Shown here: positions 32,288 through 42,577 of the stretch, in pieces
Position numbering within the stretch: position 1 is the stretch's first letter
Layout: every line of letters starts with the position of its first letter
Origin: Candidatus Paracaedibacteraceae bacterium
GTDB lineage: Bacteria > Pseudomonadota > Alphaproteobacteria > Paracaedibacterales > Paracaedibacteraceae
NCBI GenBank assembly: GCA_019459505.1
Contig: JAIBEV010000098.1
Coordinates: 43,262 to 107,261, forward strand
DNA length: 64,000 nucleotides
Direction of reading: 5' to 3'
Program-made: the position numbers and the translations under genes
The notes under the pieces: generated by a model
Seen by the model: the letters and a program-made list of their open reading frames with translations, nothing else
Told to the model about the DNA's origin: nothing
The model's database searches: none

Positions 32288-33415
32288 ATGAAATTTGCAG
32301 TAGAACGGGGAGAATTCCTCAAAGCATTAGCGCACGGTGGCAGTGTGGTGGAAAAGCGAACAACTGTGCCGATTTTGAGTCATGTCTTGATCCATGCTGA
32401 GGGCGGCCAACTCAATTTGACAACGACGGACATGGATTTGGCGTTGGTGGAAACAATCCCAGCGGTTGTGGAAAAACCCGGCGCCATTACAGTTTCAGCC
32501 CACATGGTGCTGGAAATTGTGCGCAAGCTTCCAGAAGGAGTGCAAATCGAGGCAACTTTAAACCCAGAAAATGATCAGATCACCTTAAAGTCTGGAAAAT
32601 CACGCTTTAATATTTCTACCTTACCGGCAGAGCAATTTCCAAAATTGACTCAGAATGACCTACCGTTTAGCTTTAAGCTCACAGCAGAAAAGTTGCGCTA
32701 TCTAATTGATCGGTCACGCTTTGCGATGTCTACCGAAGAAACGCGTTATTTCTTAAATGGAATTTATTTCCATGCCCATGAAGTTAATGGTCAAAAAGTT
32801 TTGCGGTCGGTGGCAACCGATGCTCATCGGTTGGCGTGCATCGAGGTTAATATTCCTGAAGGGGCCGAGTCGATCCCTGGAATTATCATTGGCCGTAAAA
32901 CCATTACGGAAATTCGCAAATTAATCAATGATGAAAATGCGGAAACAGAAATTACGATTAGCTTGTCACCCCAACGGGTTGAATTTAAATTGCCTCAAGC
33001 AATTTTAAGTTCTCGTTTGGTTGATGGGACCTATCCAGATTATGAACAAGCCATCCCGGTTGGTAATGATAAACCCGTTATTGTTGATGCCAAGGACTTT
33101 GCCAAGGCTGTGGATCGAGTAGCTACCGTGACAACAGATAAATTACCAGTGATTAAAATTTCTGTGACGAAGAATAAGCTGACTCTTATAGCTGCGAGCA
33201 GCGAACTGGGGGATGCGACAGAGGAAATGGAAGTTGATTTTCCATTTGATCAGTCAATTGATATTGGCTTTAATGCTAATTATTTGGTTGATATCACCTC
33301 CCAGATCGGAGACGAGGCAGCTGAAATTTTGTTGTCTGATGGATCAGCACCGGCAATTATTAGAGGAATTAATGATAAAGAGGCATTATTTGTTCTAATG
33401 CCAATGCGTGTCTAG
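32288..33415 (+). CDS. dnaN: DNA polymerase III beta sliding clamp
   Basis: Ring-shaped processivity clamp, 375 aa. The three-domain fold is recognisable: KRTTVPILSHVLIHAEGGQL in domain I, RSRFAMSTEETRYFLNGIYF in domain II, and the end EALFVLMPMRV. GGAGG lies ahead of the ATG and overlaps the dnaA stop region, so the two are probably co-transcribed. Confidence 0.98.
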   Translation: MKFAVERGEFLKALAHGGSVVEKRTTVPILSHVLIHAEGGQLNLTTTDMDLALVETIPAVVEKPGAITVSAHMVLEIVRKLPEGVQIEATLNPENDQITLKSGKSRFNISTLPAEQFPKLTQNDLPFSFKLTAEKLRYLIDRSRFAMSTEETRYFLNGIYFHAHEVNGQKVLRSVATDAHRLACIEVNIPEGAESIPGIIIGRKTITEIRKLINDENAETEITISLSPQRVEFKLPQAILSSRLVDGTYPDYEQAIPVGNDKPVIVDAKDFAKAVDRVATVTTDKLPVIKISVTKNKLTLIAASSELGDATEEMEVDFPFDQSIDIGFNANYLVDITSQIGDEAAEILLSDGSAPAIIRGINDKEALFVLMPMRV

Positions 33416-33425
33416 GAGAAAGCCT

Positions 33426-34328
33426 ATGGCTATATCGGAGGCTATATCTGGGTGCGTTCTAACTCATCGGACATTAATCCGGATGGGGGGCATGGATAAG
33501 CTAGACTTTCTTCAAGGATTAGTCTCCAATGATATGGGAAAACTCACCCCTGAGTCTTCCCTTTATACGATACTATTATCGCCTCAAGGACGATTTCAGT
33601 TTGATTTAATCGTGCATCAGGTGGGGGACGACTGGTTTTTAGAAGTTGATGCTGATCGAGCAGCGTCCTTAATGAAACGGCTGACACTTTTCAAATTACG
33701 CTCTGACGTGACTCTGGAATTGACTCAAGACCGATCTATTCTGTCAATTTGGGGATCGATGGTTGCAAGTGTTTTGGAAATGGCTGCCGCAGCAGGGGCG
33801 ACTCAAACAACCTCGCTATGGACAGCTATTATTGATCCCCGTCTGCCAGAGCTTGGCGCGCGTCTTATTATTAATAGTAGCGCGCTTGAAAAAGTTCAGC
33901 ATTGCTTAGGACTGGTTTTGGTTGACCTTTCGTCTTATAAAGCGCATCGGTATACATTAGGTGTACCAGAGGGGGCAGCTGAACTTGAAGTTGATAGGGC
34001 GATCCCCTTGGAATGCGGCATGGATGAGCTGAATGCTATCGATTGGAACAAGGGTTGCTATATGGGGCAAGAGCTAACGGCGCGTACCCGGTATCGGGGG
34101 CTTGTGCGTAAGCGGATATTCACGGCCTATAGTGGCACAGCAGATTTATCTCAACCTATTCTGGGGGACGATCAAGAGGTTGGGCAGTGGATTGCCAAAG
34201 AAGGGGAAGTCGGCCTTGCAATGATCCGGGTTTCTGCTGTAAATAAAGACTTACAATGCGATGGTACTCGCGTCAAGATAACACAACCCCATTGGATGAA
34301 ATTACCGGACGTTAATGACGAAACTTAA
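33426..34328 (+). CDS. ygfZ: YgfZ/GcvT-like folate-binding protein
   Basis: Tetrahydrofolate-dependent factor used in iron-sulphur cluster maintenance; related to the glycine-cleavage T protein. The defining motif KGCYMGQELTARTRYRG carries the conserved Cys, with FLQGLVSNDMGKL and LLSPQGRFQFDLIV before it. Start at ATG 33426 (300 aa), with AGGAGA six nt upstream; an in-frame ATG at 33408 would overlap dnaN. Its 3' end overlaps dnaG by 14 nt. A role supporting complex I clusters is plausible here. Confidence 0.9.
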   Translation: MAISEAISGCVLTHRTLIRMGGMDKLDFLQGLVSNDMGKLTPESSLYTILLSPQGRFQFDLIVHQVGDDWFLEVDADRAASLMKRLTLFKLRSDVTLELTQDRSILSIWGSMVASVLEMAAAAGATQTTSLWTAIIDPRLPELGARLIINSSALEKVQHCLGLVLVDLSSYKAHRYTLGVPEGAAELEVDRAIPLECGMDELNAIDWNKGCYMGQELTARTRYRGLVRKRIFTAYSGTADLSQPILGDDQEVGQWIAKEGEVGLAMIRVSAVNKDLQCDGTRVKITQPHWMKLPDVNDET

Positions 34329-36099
34329 AGATCACTTAGACGCTATTCGGGATAGACTGCCCTTGTCGGTCGTCATTGCACCGCATGTGGCTCTGAAGAA
34401 GCGAGGCCGCTCGCTCACGGGGTTATGCCCTTTTCATAATGAAAAAGGTGCGTCTTTTAGTGTTGCTGATGACAAGGGATTTTATCATTGTTTTGGATGT
34501 GGAGCCCATGGCGATCATTTTTCCTTCATTGCCGAAAAGCTACACATGCCGTTTATGGACGCTGTCGAGTATCTCAGTAAGCAAGCTGGGTTGACGATGC
34601 CCAAATTCGACAAACAAGGGGAGGAAAGCTTTGGCTCGCAATCAACCGATAGTAAATCGGTGCTGTATGAGATTAATGAAATTGCTTGTCAATATTTTGA
34701 AGCACAGTTGCGGGCCCCAGAGCATCAACAAATCCGTGATTATTTAAAAAAGCGTGGGATGTCAGGCGTCATTGCTAAACAATTCCGAGTTGGCTTTGCG
34801 CCTAGTCGCGGCTTGGCAGCTGTGCTGCAACAGCGAGGTTTTAAGATGGCGGATTGCATTGCCTCGGGTTTGCTGATTGCCCCGGAAGGACCGCGCCACC
34901 CTTATGAAAGATTTCGTGACCGAGTCATGTTCCCGATTCAAGATAGTCGAGGTCGTGTGATCGCGTTTGGGGGACGGATTACGGAGACGGGGGAGCCTAA
35001 ATATCTTAATTCGCCGGAAACACCCTTGTTCCATAAAGGGCGGCAACTTTATGCCCATAATCAGTCCATTTCAGCCGTTCGGTCTGGCCAAGCCTTTATC
35101 GTGGTTGAGGGGTATATGGATGTGATTGCCTTGCATCAGGCGGGCCTCAATGTAGCGGTTGCACCCTTAGGAACCGCTTTGACGGCAGAGCAAATCGCCT
35201 TAATGTGGCGTAGTTGTACCACGCCAATCCTTTGTTTTGATGGCGATAATGCCGGTCGGCGCGCAGCCTATAGAGCAGCCCAGGTCGTCTTAGAAGTTTT
35301 AAAACCAGGCTATACGGTCGAGTTTTGTTTCTTGCCAGAAGGGGAGGATCCTGATTCTTTTGTCAAAAAGCATACGGTGACAGCTCTGCGAGAAATTTTG
35401 AATTATCCTGTTGGCTTAACAGAGGCGGTGTGGCAGGTTTTTATGGAAGGCCGGACCATAAGCCGACCTGAAGATAAAGCTAAAGCGCGACAGGATTTAT
35501 TACAATTGTCGTCTCGAATTCAAGATCCAGAGGTGCGACACTTTTATCAACACGATTTAAATCACAAATTACAGAAGCTATTAATGCAAAGGTCAAAAGA
35601 AACGATAAGCGAGCAAAAAAATCTTATTCATCGAGGGATGAGGCCAGGTCTGGCAAAAAAAATTCTCGATGGGCATAAAATTTTGTTGGCAACTTTAATA
35701 AATCACCCCACATTAGTATCAGAAATGGCAGAAAATCTAATGGTGCTAAGGATTGATGATGAATTTATTGATTCTTTGCGAAATTTTTTGTTAGACTTTT
35801 GCTCTGAGGATCACCATACATATAATGACAACTTATTATCGGTTGTGCGTGAAAAAGGTTTTGGGAGTTTTATTGATCAAGCAATGACACAAGATCTTTA
35901 CATAAAGGCTCGATTTGCGCACACTAGTTCAGAATTAGATCAAGCACGTTCAGGATGGTTAGAAGTGTGGCATTTTCTGGAAAGAAATAGCCAGCTAAAA
36001 GACACAGCTGATCAAGTATCGCTTGAATTGAAAACTGATTTAAATCAACGTTCATGGCAGAGCTTGTTGTCCGTTAAACGGCAGCAATCTCAGTTATAA
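34315..36099 (+). CDS. dnaG: DNA primase DnaG
   Basis: Synthesises RNA primers at the replication fork, 594 aa. The zinc-binding CHC2 motif has C38, H41, C59 and C62 (CPFH...CFGC). The catalytic TOPRIM core has [19 protein letters not shown] and [19 protein letters not shown]. The C-terminal helicase-interaction region is less conserved. ygfZ-dnaG-rpoD forms a compact macromolecular-synthesis cluster, here joined to recF-dnaA-dnaN. Confidence 0.97.
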   Translation: MTKLKDHLDAIRDRLPLSVVIAPHVALKKRGRSLTGLCPFHNEKGASFSVADDKGFYHCFGCGAHGDHFSFIAEKLHMPFMDAVEYLSKQAGLTMPKFDKQGEESFGSQSTDSKSVLYEINEIACQYFEAQLRAPEHQQIRDYLKKRGMSGVIAKQFRVGFAPSRGLAAVLQQRGFKMADCIASGLLIAPEGPRHPYERFRDRVMFPIQDSRGRVIAFGGRITETGEPKYLNSPETPLFHKGRQLYAHNQSISAVRSGQAFIVVEGYMDVIALHQAGLNVAVAPLGTALTAEQIALMWRSCTTPILCFDGDNAGRRAAYRAAQVVLEVLKPGYTVEFCFLPEGEDPDSFVKKHTVTALREILNYPVGLTEAVWQVFMEGRTISRPEDKAKARQDLLQLSSRIQDPEVRHFYQHDLNHKLQKLLMQRSKETISEQKNLIHRGMRPGLAKKILDGHKILLATLINHPTLVSEMAENLMVLRIDDEFIDSLRNFLLDFCSEDHHTYNDNLLSVVREKGFGSFIDQAMTQDLYIKARFAHTSSELDQARSGWLEVWHFLERNSQLKDTADQVSLELKTDLNQRSWQSLLSVKRQQSQL

Positions 36100-36122
36100 T
36101 TTATTACAGCGGGGTAACACGA

Positions 36123-38054
36123 ATGGCAAGCAAAACTACTCAACATAATGAAATTTCTGATACGCTTGATGAAATCCCTTTAATTGAATTAAGCAAATCT
36201 AACCCAGCATTGAAGCGTCTTCTCAATCGGGGAAAGACACGCGGCTATATTACGTATGATGAGTTAAACGACGCTTTGCCTCAAGACCAGCTATCATCGG
36301 ATCAAATTGATGAATCTATGAGCATGATTTCTGAAATGGGAATCAGTATTGTGGATGGTGATGATTTGGAAGAAGGTGCGCTTGATTCACAATTTAAACG
36401 TAGTGATTACGAAGATTTTGACGAAGAAACCGAAGAAGAAGATACCTTGTCTGGTCGTACAGATGATCCGGTTCGGATGTATCTACGCGAAATGGGGAAC
36501 GTTGAGCTTTTATCGCGTGAAGGTGAAATTGCGATCGCTAAAAGGATTGAATCCGGTAAAGAAATGTTATTGGGGGGAATGTGTGAAAGCCCGTTGACAG
36601 CCCGAACATTTGATCAATGGCGTGAAGATCTACAGGCCGGTAAAATGTTGCTGCGTGAGATTATTTCCATTGATACCAGCGGTGGCTTTGATGAAGAAGA
36701 AGGCTTAGCTGATCTTGAGGAAGAGGAAACTGATATCGACGTCAGTGGTAGTAGTGCAGAAACAGGCGAGTCCAGTGAAACCATCCCTCAAGCGCAGCCT
36801 TTGTCAGCGTTCGAACAAGCTATGTTGCCTAAAGTTATTACCCTCCTTGAAAGCTATACAGAGACGTATTCACAATTCTGGGACCACCACCAAGCATTGA
36901 TTTCCAAAGGGCAAAGTGGTAACAATATTGCCGACAATGAAACCTATAAAAATCTAAAGATTTCTTTGATTGGAATTATGGACGAATTAAAACTTAACCC
37001 GAATAGCGTTGAGCGTCTTCTTGATATCCATAATCAAATGAACCGTCGGGTCGCTAACCAAGAGCGCAATCTGATGGCAGCTGCTGATGCGTGTGGGGTT
37101 AAGCGTGAAAAGTTCTTTAAGTTTTTAACCGATGTGCAGTTTGACCAAGAGTGGGCTACCGACCTTAAATCTCAAAGTGGTAAGGGGTGGGATAAGTTTA
37201 TTGAAAAGCATGCTAAGGATATCGAGCATTTGGTAGCTACTGTCCAAGAAATCGAAGAAGATACCAGCTTAAGTTTTTCTGAATTCCGGCGTATTGTTAC
37301 GGTTATCCAACGCGGTGAGCGTGAATCATCCCGGGCGAAAAAAGAAATGATCGAAGCAAACTTACGGTTGGTTATTTCTATTGCGAAAAAGTATACCAAT
37401 CGTGGCTTGCAGTTCCTGGATCTTATTCAGGAAGGTAATATCGGTTTGATGAAGGCAGTTGATAAATTTGAATATCGTCGCGGGTATAAATTTTCAACCT
37501 ATGCCACGTGGTGGATTCGCCAAGCTATTACACGCTCGATCGCTGATCAAGCACGAACCATCCGTATTCCGGTGCATATGATTGAAACTATTAACAAAAT
37601 GGTACGGACGTCTCGCCAAATGATGCACGAAATTGGCCGGGAACCAACGCCCGAAGAATTGTCAGAAAAGCTGGCCATGCCTTTGGAAAAGGTTCGCAAA
37701 GTTATGAAAATTGCCAAGGAACCCATCAGCCTTGAAACACCAATTGGTGATGAGGAAGATAGCCATCTTGGCGATTTTATTGAAGATAAAAATGCTATTC
37801 TGCCGGTAGAATCCGCAGTTCAAAGCAACCTGCGCGAAACCACAACTCGTATTCTGGCAACGCTGACGCCACGTGAAGAACGCGTTCTGCGGATGCGTTT
37901 TGGTATTGGTATGAATACAGACCACACTTTAGAAGAAGTCGGTCAACAGTTTGCGGTAACGCGTGAGCGTATCCGTCAGATTGAAGCCAAAGCATTGCGT
38001 AAGCTAAAGCATCCAAGCCGATCACGCAAATTGCGCAGCTTCCTCGATACCTAA
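36123..38054 (+). CDS. rpoD: RNA polymerase primary sigma factor RpoD
   Basis: Sigma-70 housekeeping factor, 643 aa. Region 1.1 ([17 protein letters not shown], about residues 37-53) marks the primary sigma. An acidic stretch [12 protein letters not shown] follows. Region 2 has [20 protein letters not shown] and [20 protein letters not shown]; region 4 has [20 protein letters not shown] and ends [17 protein letters not shown]. The C-terminal part is the DNA -35 reader. It is followed by a strong terminator. Confidence 0.98.
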   Translation: MASKTTQHNEISDTLDEIPLIELSKSNPALKRLLNRGKTRGYITYDELNDALPQDQLSSDQIDESMSMISEMGISIVDGDDLEEGALDSQFKRSDYEDFDEETEEEDTLSGRTDDPVRMYLREMGNVELLSREGEIAIAKRIESGKEMLLGGMCESPLTARTFDQWREDLQAGKMLLREIISIDTSGGFDEEEGLADLEEEETDIDVSGSSAETGESSETIPQAQPLSAFEQAMLPKVITLLESYTETYSQFWDHHQALISKGQSGNNIADNETYKNLKISLIGIMDELKLNPNSVERLLDIHNQMNRRVANQERNLMAAADACGVKREKFFKFLTDVQFDQEWATDLKSQSGKGWDKFIEKHAKDIEHLVATVQEIEEDTSLSFSEFRRIVTVIQRGERESSRAKKEMIEANLRLVISIAKKYTNRGLQFLDLIQEGNIGLMKAVDKFEYRRGYKFSTYATWWIRQAITRSIADQARTIRIPVHMIETINKMVRTSRQMMHEIGREPTPEELSEKLAMPLEKVRKVMKIAKEPISLETPIGDEEDSHLGDFIEDKNAILPVESAVQSNLRETTTRILATLTPREERVLRMRFGIGMNTDHTLEEVGQQFAVTRERIRQIEAKALRKLKHPSRSRKLRSFLDT

Positions 38055-38063
38055 AGAAAAAAT

Positions 38064-38090
38064 CCCGGCCTTAAAAGCCGGGTTTTTTAT
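38064..38090 (+). terminator. Rho-independent terminator after rpoD
   Basis: CCCGGC (38064-38069) pairs with GCCGGG (38077-38082), followed by T6. It begins 10 nt after the rpoD stop. Confidence 0.9.
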
Positions 38091-38120
38091 TGTAACTTTC
38101 CTTATTCTGCAAAAGGACCT

Positions 38121-39380
38121 TTAGTGGGCTTGTGAGCTTACACTTGACATCTTTCCTTTTGCTAAGGGACGTTGCGCGGGTGGTTGGCCAGCTCGATTAT
38201 GAGATTGTAAGCTGGGCCCTTTATGGACGCTGCCTGATTGTGACTGCTGGGCCGCATGGCTTTTAAAAATTTCCGCCATCATTTGGTTGCGCGAATGGAC
38301 GAGCTGACGAGCAGGTAATTTCAACCATTTAGCCATAAAGGCTTTTTGTTCAGCCTCAGGCCAGCTGAGGAATATTTTACAGGCTTGTTGCCAGGTATGA
38401 ATCTTCTCAGCATCCACATAGGTGACCATTCCCCCATAATCGGCCGGTTGGTAACGAATGCCTGAATGCTTCCATTTTTTAGAATTGGTGATGGATGGGT
38501 CCAAGGTTGAATCTTTAAACCCACTCGCCGCACTGTGTCCCACACCAAACATTGATTTTTTACCAGGCGCTGATTGTTCTATTCCGACCAACAGAACGGA
38601 TCGAATATTTTTAGCAGAGTGTTGTGGATTAAGATATCGCAGCACATACGGCGGTGTGGGCCCATTGCCAAAGGTTTGGGCATAAAGATAAACATGACCA
38701 TGTTGAATCTTCTGAAGAGCTTTGTTATTTAACGCGCCCCCATTTTCACTGATCAGATACTGGTTATTGATCGCAGGATTGCCATAACCCCCTAAAGGAA
38801 TATCAATGCCCAGGTGTCGATGTTGGATTCCGTGCGTCAGGGCTTTAATAGATTTTATTCCTGATAATTTATCCTCAACAATTTGTCCATCTTTTTTAAT
38901 ACTTGCTCCATGGGTGGCCGCCGTTCGATAGGTTATAATTGGCGTTCCGCCGCTCAAAGATTTCACAATATCCTCAGCTGTCACCCCCGTAATATCAATA
39001 TTCCAGCGACGGCCCCGCATCAGATAACTCACACTTTGAGTGGCAACATCATAATTGCCGGCATTGACAGGTTGTTTTTCGGCAATAAAAACTGGTGGGT
39101 TGAACAGCATTAATAAATAGAGTCTTTTGACAAAATCTTGTTTGTCTTTTGCTTGCTGCCAGCCAGGGCTCTGAGGATTTTTTGACATTTCAGAGCCTGG
39201 AAACATGGTGGCCAGCATAACCATAAAATCAGCATCAAAACTCTGCGTTGGATCAGTTTTAGGCTGCCATGCCACACCAGGGTCAAAGTTTAAGGATGAC
39301 TTTTGCACTTGCGCTTGGCATACGGTGAGGGCCATTAAAGAGCCAAAAATACTTAAAAATTTCATGAGGTTATCTTTCAT
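38121..39380 (-). CDS. Secreted hypothetical protein, 419 aa
   Basis: No family recognised. A signal peptide is clear (MKDNLMKFLSIFGSLMALTVCQA). The start at 39380 has AAGGAT seven nt upstream. The mature protein has conserved-looking blocks such as GMVTYVDAEKIHTWQQACKI and HRHLGIDIPLGGYGN. A His/Gln/Ser-rich tail (QQSQSGSVHKGPSLQSHNR) ends the protein. It could be periplasmic or exported. Monocistronic, facing rpoD. Confidence 0.7.
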   Translation of the reverse strand: MKDNLMKFLSIFGSLMALTVCQAQVQKSSLNFDPGVAWQPKTDPTQSFDADFMVMLATMFPGSEMSKNPQSPGWQQAKDKQDFVKRLYLLMLFNPPVFIAEKQPVNAGNYDVATQSVSYLMRGRRWNIDITGVTAEDIVKSLSGGTPIITYRTAATHGASIKKDGQIVEDKLSGIKSIKALTHGIQHRHLGIDIPLGGYGNPAINNQYLISENGGALNNKALQKIQHGHVYLYAQTFGNGPTPPYVLRYLNPQHSAKNIRSVLLVGIEQSAPGKKSMFGVGHSAASGFKDSTLDPSITNSKKWKHSGIRYQPADYGGMVTYVDAEKIHTWQQACKIFLSWPEAEQKAFMAKWLKLPARQLVHSRNQMMAEIFKSHAAQQSQSGSVHKGPSLQSHNRAGQPPAQRPLAKGKMSSVSSQAH

Positions 39381-39710
39381 CCATTCTATCCTTAAAGAAA
39401 AGAATAGAGAGAAAAGATGAAGAATGACTTAATTTTAAGGCTAAAAATAAGATAAAGAGACATTATTCCCCCTGAAAATAAGAGTCATATGCGAGAGAGG
39501 AGTAAGTTTTTGCCAAGCAATATAAGACTTGTAGATCTTCTTGTGATTTAAAATTTCTGCGCAAGGAGTCTATTCAGAGAGAGTGTGATATACTTCCTGA
39601 AATTCTAGCCTAAAGAGTTCTAGGGGGGTGCTATACGATATCAATAAGGGGGGCTTTTTGGACGATCGGAAAATAGCATAAGAAAAGTTGATTCATACAA
39701 CTTATAGGAA

Positions 39711-39749
39711 AGAAAGGCTCAAAAGGGAAATTCCCTCTTGAGCCTTTCT
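39711..39749 (-). terminator. Strong hairpin terminator of the hendecad-repeat gene
   Basis: AGAAAGGCTCAA (39711-39722) pairs with TTGAGCCTTTCT (39738-39749), with an inner AGGG/CCCT pair. On the minus strand it is followed by TTCCTAT. It ends transcription of the gene at 39767-40210. The remaining gap 39381-39710 is AT-rich and shows no gene. Confidence 0.75.
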
Positions 39750-39766
39750 CAGAGATAACTTTTCTC

Positions 39767-40210
39767 TTAAGCAGCTGGTGCGGCTTTTGCTGCTGCTTTG
39801 TCTTTTTCACCGTGATGAGCTGCTCTTTTTTCAGCGCGTTCTTTTTTCATTGCTGTTTTTTTATCGATGTGTCCTTTTTCCATCTCTGCTTTTTTATCGA
39901 TATGAGCTTTGTGCATTTCTGCTTTTTTATCGAGATGTGCCTTATGCATTTCTGCTCTTTTTGCTGGATCTTTTTCATTTTTCATGGCTTCTTTGTGCTC
40001 TTTATCCATAGCTTTCATCGTAGCCTTATGGTCTTTATCCATGCTTTTAATTTTAGCTTTATGTTCTTTGTTCATCTTTTTGACGCCTGGATGCTCACCA
40101 TGCTTCATCATTTTATGATGACCACCTTTTTCTGGTTGAGCTTCTGTATCAGCCATTGACGCAGATGTTAAAAGAGCAACGGTGCTAAGAGCTAAAAGTA
40201 ACTTGTTCAT
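39767..40210 (-). CDS. Secreted Met/His/Lys-rich hendecad-repeat protein
   Basis: 147 aa from the ATG at 40210, which has GAGGAGG at ideal distance. An upstream in-frame ATG at 40246 is disfavoured. Signal peptide MNKLLLALSTVALLTSASMA. The rest is seven 11-residue units each opening with Met: MNKEHKAKIKS, MDKDHKATMKA, MDKEHKEAMKN, then after a 9-residue break MHKAHLDKKAE, MHKAHIDKKAE, MEKGHIDKKTA, MKKERAEKRAA. Eleven-residue periodicity favours a long right-handed helix. His and Met at fixed places could bind Cu or Zn (inference). Function unknown. Confidence 0.75.
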   Translation of the reverse strand: MNKLLLALSTVALLTSASMADTEAQPEKGGHHKMMKHGEHPGVKKMNKEHKAKIKSMDKDHKATMKAMDKEHKEAMKNEKDPAKRAEMHKAHLDKKAEMHKAHIDKKAEMEKGHIDKKTAMKKERAEKRAAHHGEKDKAAAKAAPAA

Positions 40211-40687
40211 AATATCCTCCTCAGGAAAAATTGAAGATCTAAACATATATATAATTAAGGCAAATAGGTTAATAACTACTTAAAATTTAGAGGTGTTTGA
40301 AAAAATAGGAGGAATTTATTGTAGGTCTTCCGAAATTATTTTTTAGTCGATGACTCTGAGCCTCTTTATTATTTAAAATTTATTTTCGTTAAAGCAACGC
40401 TATCGGCAAAAAAATTGAGTTCAAAAAACTAGATCACCATATCAGAGGACATAGAGAATGTCAAAGCTGAAGCAGTGTTTCTGCCTGTAATGAATAACTC
40501 TATAGGATATTTTAGTGAAAATTTTCTTTAACGGCTATAGTGTGGCAGGCCGCCTCAAAGAGAGGATTAGAAAAATAATAGTCTGGGACTAAGGTGCTAC
40601 TCAGACTGTCATAAAATCCAGTCGACTAGCAGATTGTCCGGGAGAAAAATGGAGAAAAAAACAGGAGTGATCGCTTACAGGCATGAC

Positions 40688-40709
40688 CTCCTGACTTTAA
40701 AGCCAGGAG
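40688..40709 (-). terminator. Inverted repeat downstream of hfq
   Basis: CTCCTG.CTTTAAAG.CAGGAG (40688-40709) lies 18 nt after the hfq stop on the minus strand. No U-tract follows, so it may be a processing or RNA-protecting hairpin. The gap 40211-40727 is otherwise without a convincing gene; two frames of 30-35 codons are too short and start-less to call. Confidence 0.4.
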
Positions 40710-40727
40710 TCCATAATGCAACAAATG

Positions 40728-40991
40728 TTAGTCAACAATTTCTTCTGGTTGCGGATTTACTGTCCCTTCAAACAATTGAATTGGTCCTTGAGGCATAACG
40801 GTAGATATTGCATGCTTATAGACCAGTTGGGAGTGTCCGTCCCGACGTAATAGCATAGAGAAACTATCAAACCAGGTTACAACACCTTGTAGCTTCACAC
40901 CATTAATCAAGAAAACGGTCAGAGGGGTTTTGTTTTTGCGAACGTGATTTAGGAAAACGTCTTGGACGTTAACGGGTTTATCAGTTGCCAC
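40728..40991 (-). CDS. hfq: RNA chaperone Hfq
   Basis: Sm-like hexameric protein that pairs small RNAs with mRNAs, 87 aa. Sm1 motif [20 protein letters not shown] and Sm2 motif [10 protein letters not shown] are complete, with [20 protein letters not shown] before them. The start is GTG at 40991, with GGAG upstream. hflX, the common neighbour in proteobacteria, is absent. The HAD/dat/bio operon ends 77 nt upstream on the same strand. Confidence 0.97.
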   Translation of the reverse strand: MATDKPVNVQDVFLNHVRKNKTPLTVFLINGVKLQGVVTWFDSFSMLLRRDGHSQLVYKHAISTVMPQGPIQLFEGTVNPQPEEIVD

Positions 40992-41068
40992 TTGCGAACT
41001 CCGTAATTTATTTAAATTTTATTCATAATCCACGTTACGATTATTTTTGCAAAGTTCCAAGGGGGATT

Positions 41069-41716
41069 TCACAATTTTGACAAAATTTTTTCTAGGTCCT
41101 CGCAGTTTTTTACAGCTTGAGGATAAAAATTAGCTTCTGGATGACCTAAGCCGACGGGGATAGGCCAACACCCAACTGCTTCAGCACATTGCCAATCAAC
41201 AGGCGCATCCCCCACAAACCAAATCGCCGATGAAGCCTCCATTCCTAAAGTTTTTAAAGCAAGAAGAGCAGGGGCAGGATGAGGTTTATCTTTTGCAGCA
41301 TCTCCCGCCCCGATAAGGGCACAAAAGAATTGATCCCATTTTAAATGGGTCACTTCTTTCCTGAGGGTGGCACCCCTTTTATTGCTTACCACCCCCATGG
41401 GAGTCTTATTATCAGCCAACCGTTTTAAGAGTAACAAGGCGCCCGGCAATGGAGTCAGGAGTTTTAAATGGTTTTGGTGATAAAAGTCACGGTAAACAGT
41501 AAGCGCTTCAAGCCAGCGATCACCAAAATGGTGGGGCAAGCTATCTTTAGCGGAGAGTTGAGTTTTTTGTTTAATATCTTGTTCGGACCAGCTCTCCATC
41601 CCAAAATGGGCTAAAGTCTGGTTAATTGCCCCACAAATTAAGGGCATGGTATCAACAAGAGTATTATCCCAATCAAAGAGAACGGCTGTGGGTTGTTGAC
41701 GCTGCGAATAAGGCAT
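41069..41716 (-). CDS. HAD-family phosphatase (phosphoglycolate-phosphatase-like)
   Basis: 215 aa hydrolase of the haloacid dehalogenase superfamily. Motif I FDWDNTLVDT carries the nucleophile Asp, motif II is in MGVVSNKRG, and motif IV FVGDAPVDWQCA supplies the metal-binding Asp pair. An alpha-helical cap follows motif I, as in Gph/PGP proteins. The exact substrate is not deducible. Its ATG immediately follows the dat stop (TGAATG) with GGAGG inside dat, so translation is coupled. Confidence 0.85.
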   Translation of the reverse strand: MPYSQRQQPTAVLFDWDNTLVDTMPLICGAINQTLAHFGMESWSEQDIKQKTQLSAKDSLPHHFGDRWLEALTVYRDFYHQNHLKLLTPLPGALLLLKRLADNKTPMGVVSNKRGATLRKEVTHLKWDQFFCALIGAGDAAKDKPHPAPALLALKTLGMEASSAIWFVGDAPVDWQCAEAVGCWPIPVGLGHPEANFYPQAVKNCEDLEKILSKL

Positions 41717-42568
41717 TCAACCTCCTGTATAATCAAGATAAAGCTGCATAAGGTGGCCCGTAATGTTGCCGGTCTTACCATCCCCAATGATCGTCTGGTC
41801 AACTTTAATGACAGGCGTAATGCCAGATACGGAGCCCGACAGAAAAACTTCTTGCGCTGATTTAAGCTCGGCCACTGCAAAGGCTTTTTCTTCCACAGGA
41901 ATCCCATTCTGTTGAGCCAGCTTAATAAGACGCTGACGCGTAATGCCCCCCAAAATAGAATGGGATAAGGGATGGGTTTGCAAAACACCGTCCTTGCGGA
42001 CAATCCAAACATTGGTAGCACTTGCTTCAGTCACTGTGCCATCAGCTTTGTGCAAAATGGCTTCATAGCACCCTTGTTCTTCAGCCTGTTGCTTGCTGAG
42101 TATATTGGGGAGCAGGGAAATAGATTTAATATCAGGCCGGGCCCAGCGGCTATCTAAGAGAGTGATGGTGGCAACACCGTGGGCTTTGTTCGCCATAAGT
42201 TGACGTTGATTGACATGACGGGCGGTTATAATAAGGATAGGGTGAGGATCTTTTGGAAAACTGTGATAGCGAGGGGCGATGCCACGGCTAACCTGTATAT
42301 AAATCATGGCATCTTGCAGTCGATTGAGACGAATGACTTCTTGACAAATATGGATTAAGGCTCCCCGAGGAAGAGGGGAGGGAATTTTTAATTCAGTTAG
42401 TGAATACTCAAGCCGATCGAGATGTTCCTGAAAATCGATAAAATTCCCTTTTACGACAGCAATGACTTCATAGATTCCATCAGCAAATTGATAGCCTCGA
42501 TCCTCGATATGGGTTGAGGCTTCTTGATGAGGCACATAACGACCATTAGCATAGGCAAACCGCGACAT
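41717..42568 (-). CDS. dat: D-amino-acid transaminase (class IV PLP aminotransferase)
   Basis: 283 aa, fold-type IV aminotransferase. Opening FAYANGRYVPHQEASTHIED and RGYQFADGIYEVIAV are typical of D-alanine aminotransferase. MIYIQVSRGIAPRYHSFP supplies substrate-site residues, and a PLP-site Lys is expected in SISLLPNILSKQQAEEQG. The enzyme would make D-glutamate or D-alanine for peptidoglycan. Branched-chain aminotransferase or 4-amino-4-deoxychorismate lyase are less likely alternatives. It lies 9 nt after bioA. Confidence 0.85.
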   Translation of the reverse strand: MSRFAYANGRYVPHQEASTHIEDRGYQFADGIYEVIAVVKGNFIDFQEHLDRLEYSLTELKIPSPLPRGALIHICQEVIRLNRLQDAMIYIQVSRGIAPRYHSFPKDPHPILIITARHVNQRQLMANKAHGVATITLLDSRWARPDIKSISLLPNILSKQQAEEQGCYEAILHKADGTVTEASATNVWIVRKDGVLQTHPLSHSILGGITRQRLIKLAQQNGIPVEEKAFAVAELKSAQEVFLSGSVSGITPVIKVDQTIIGDGKTGNITGHLMQLYLDYTGG

Positions 42569-42577
42569 ACTTAAGCT

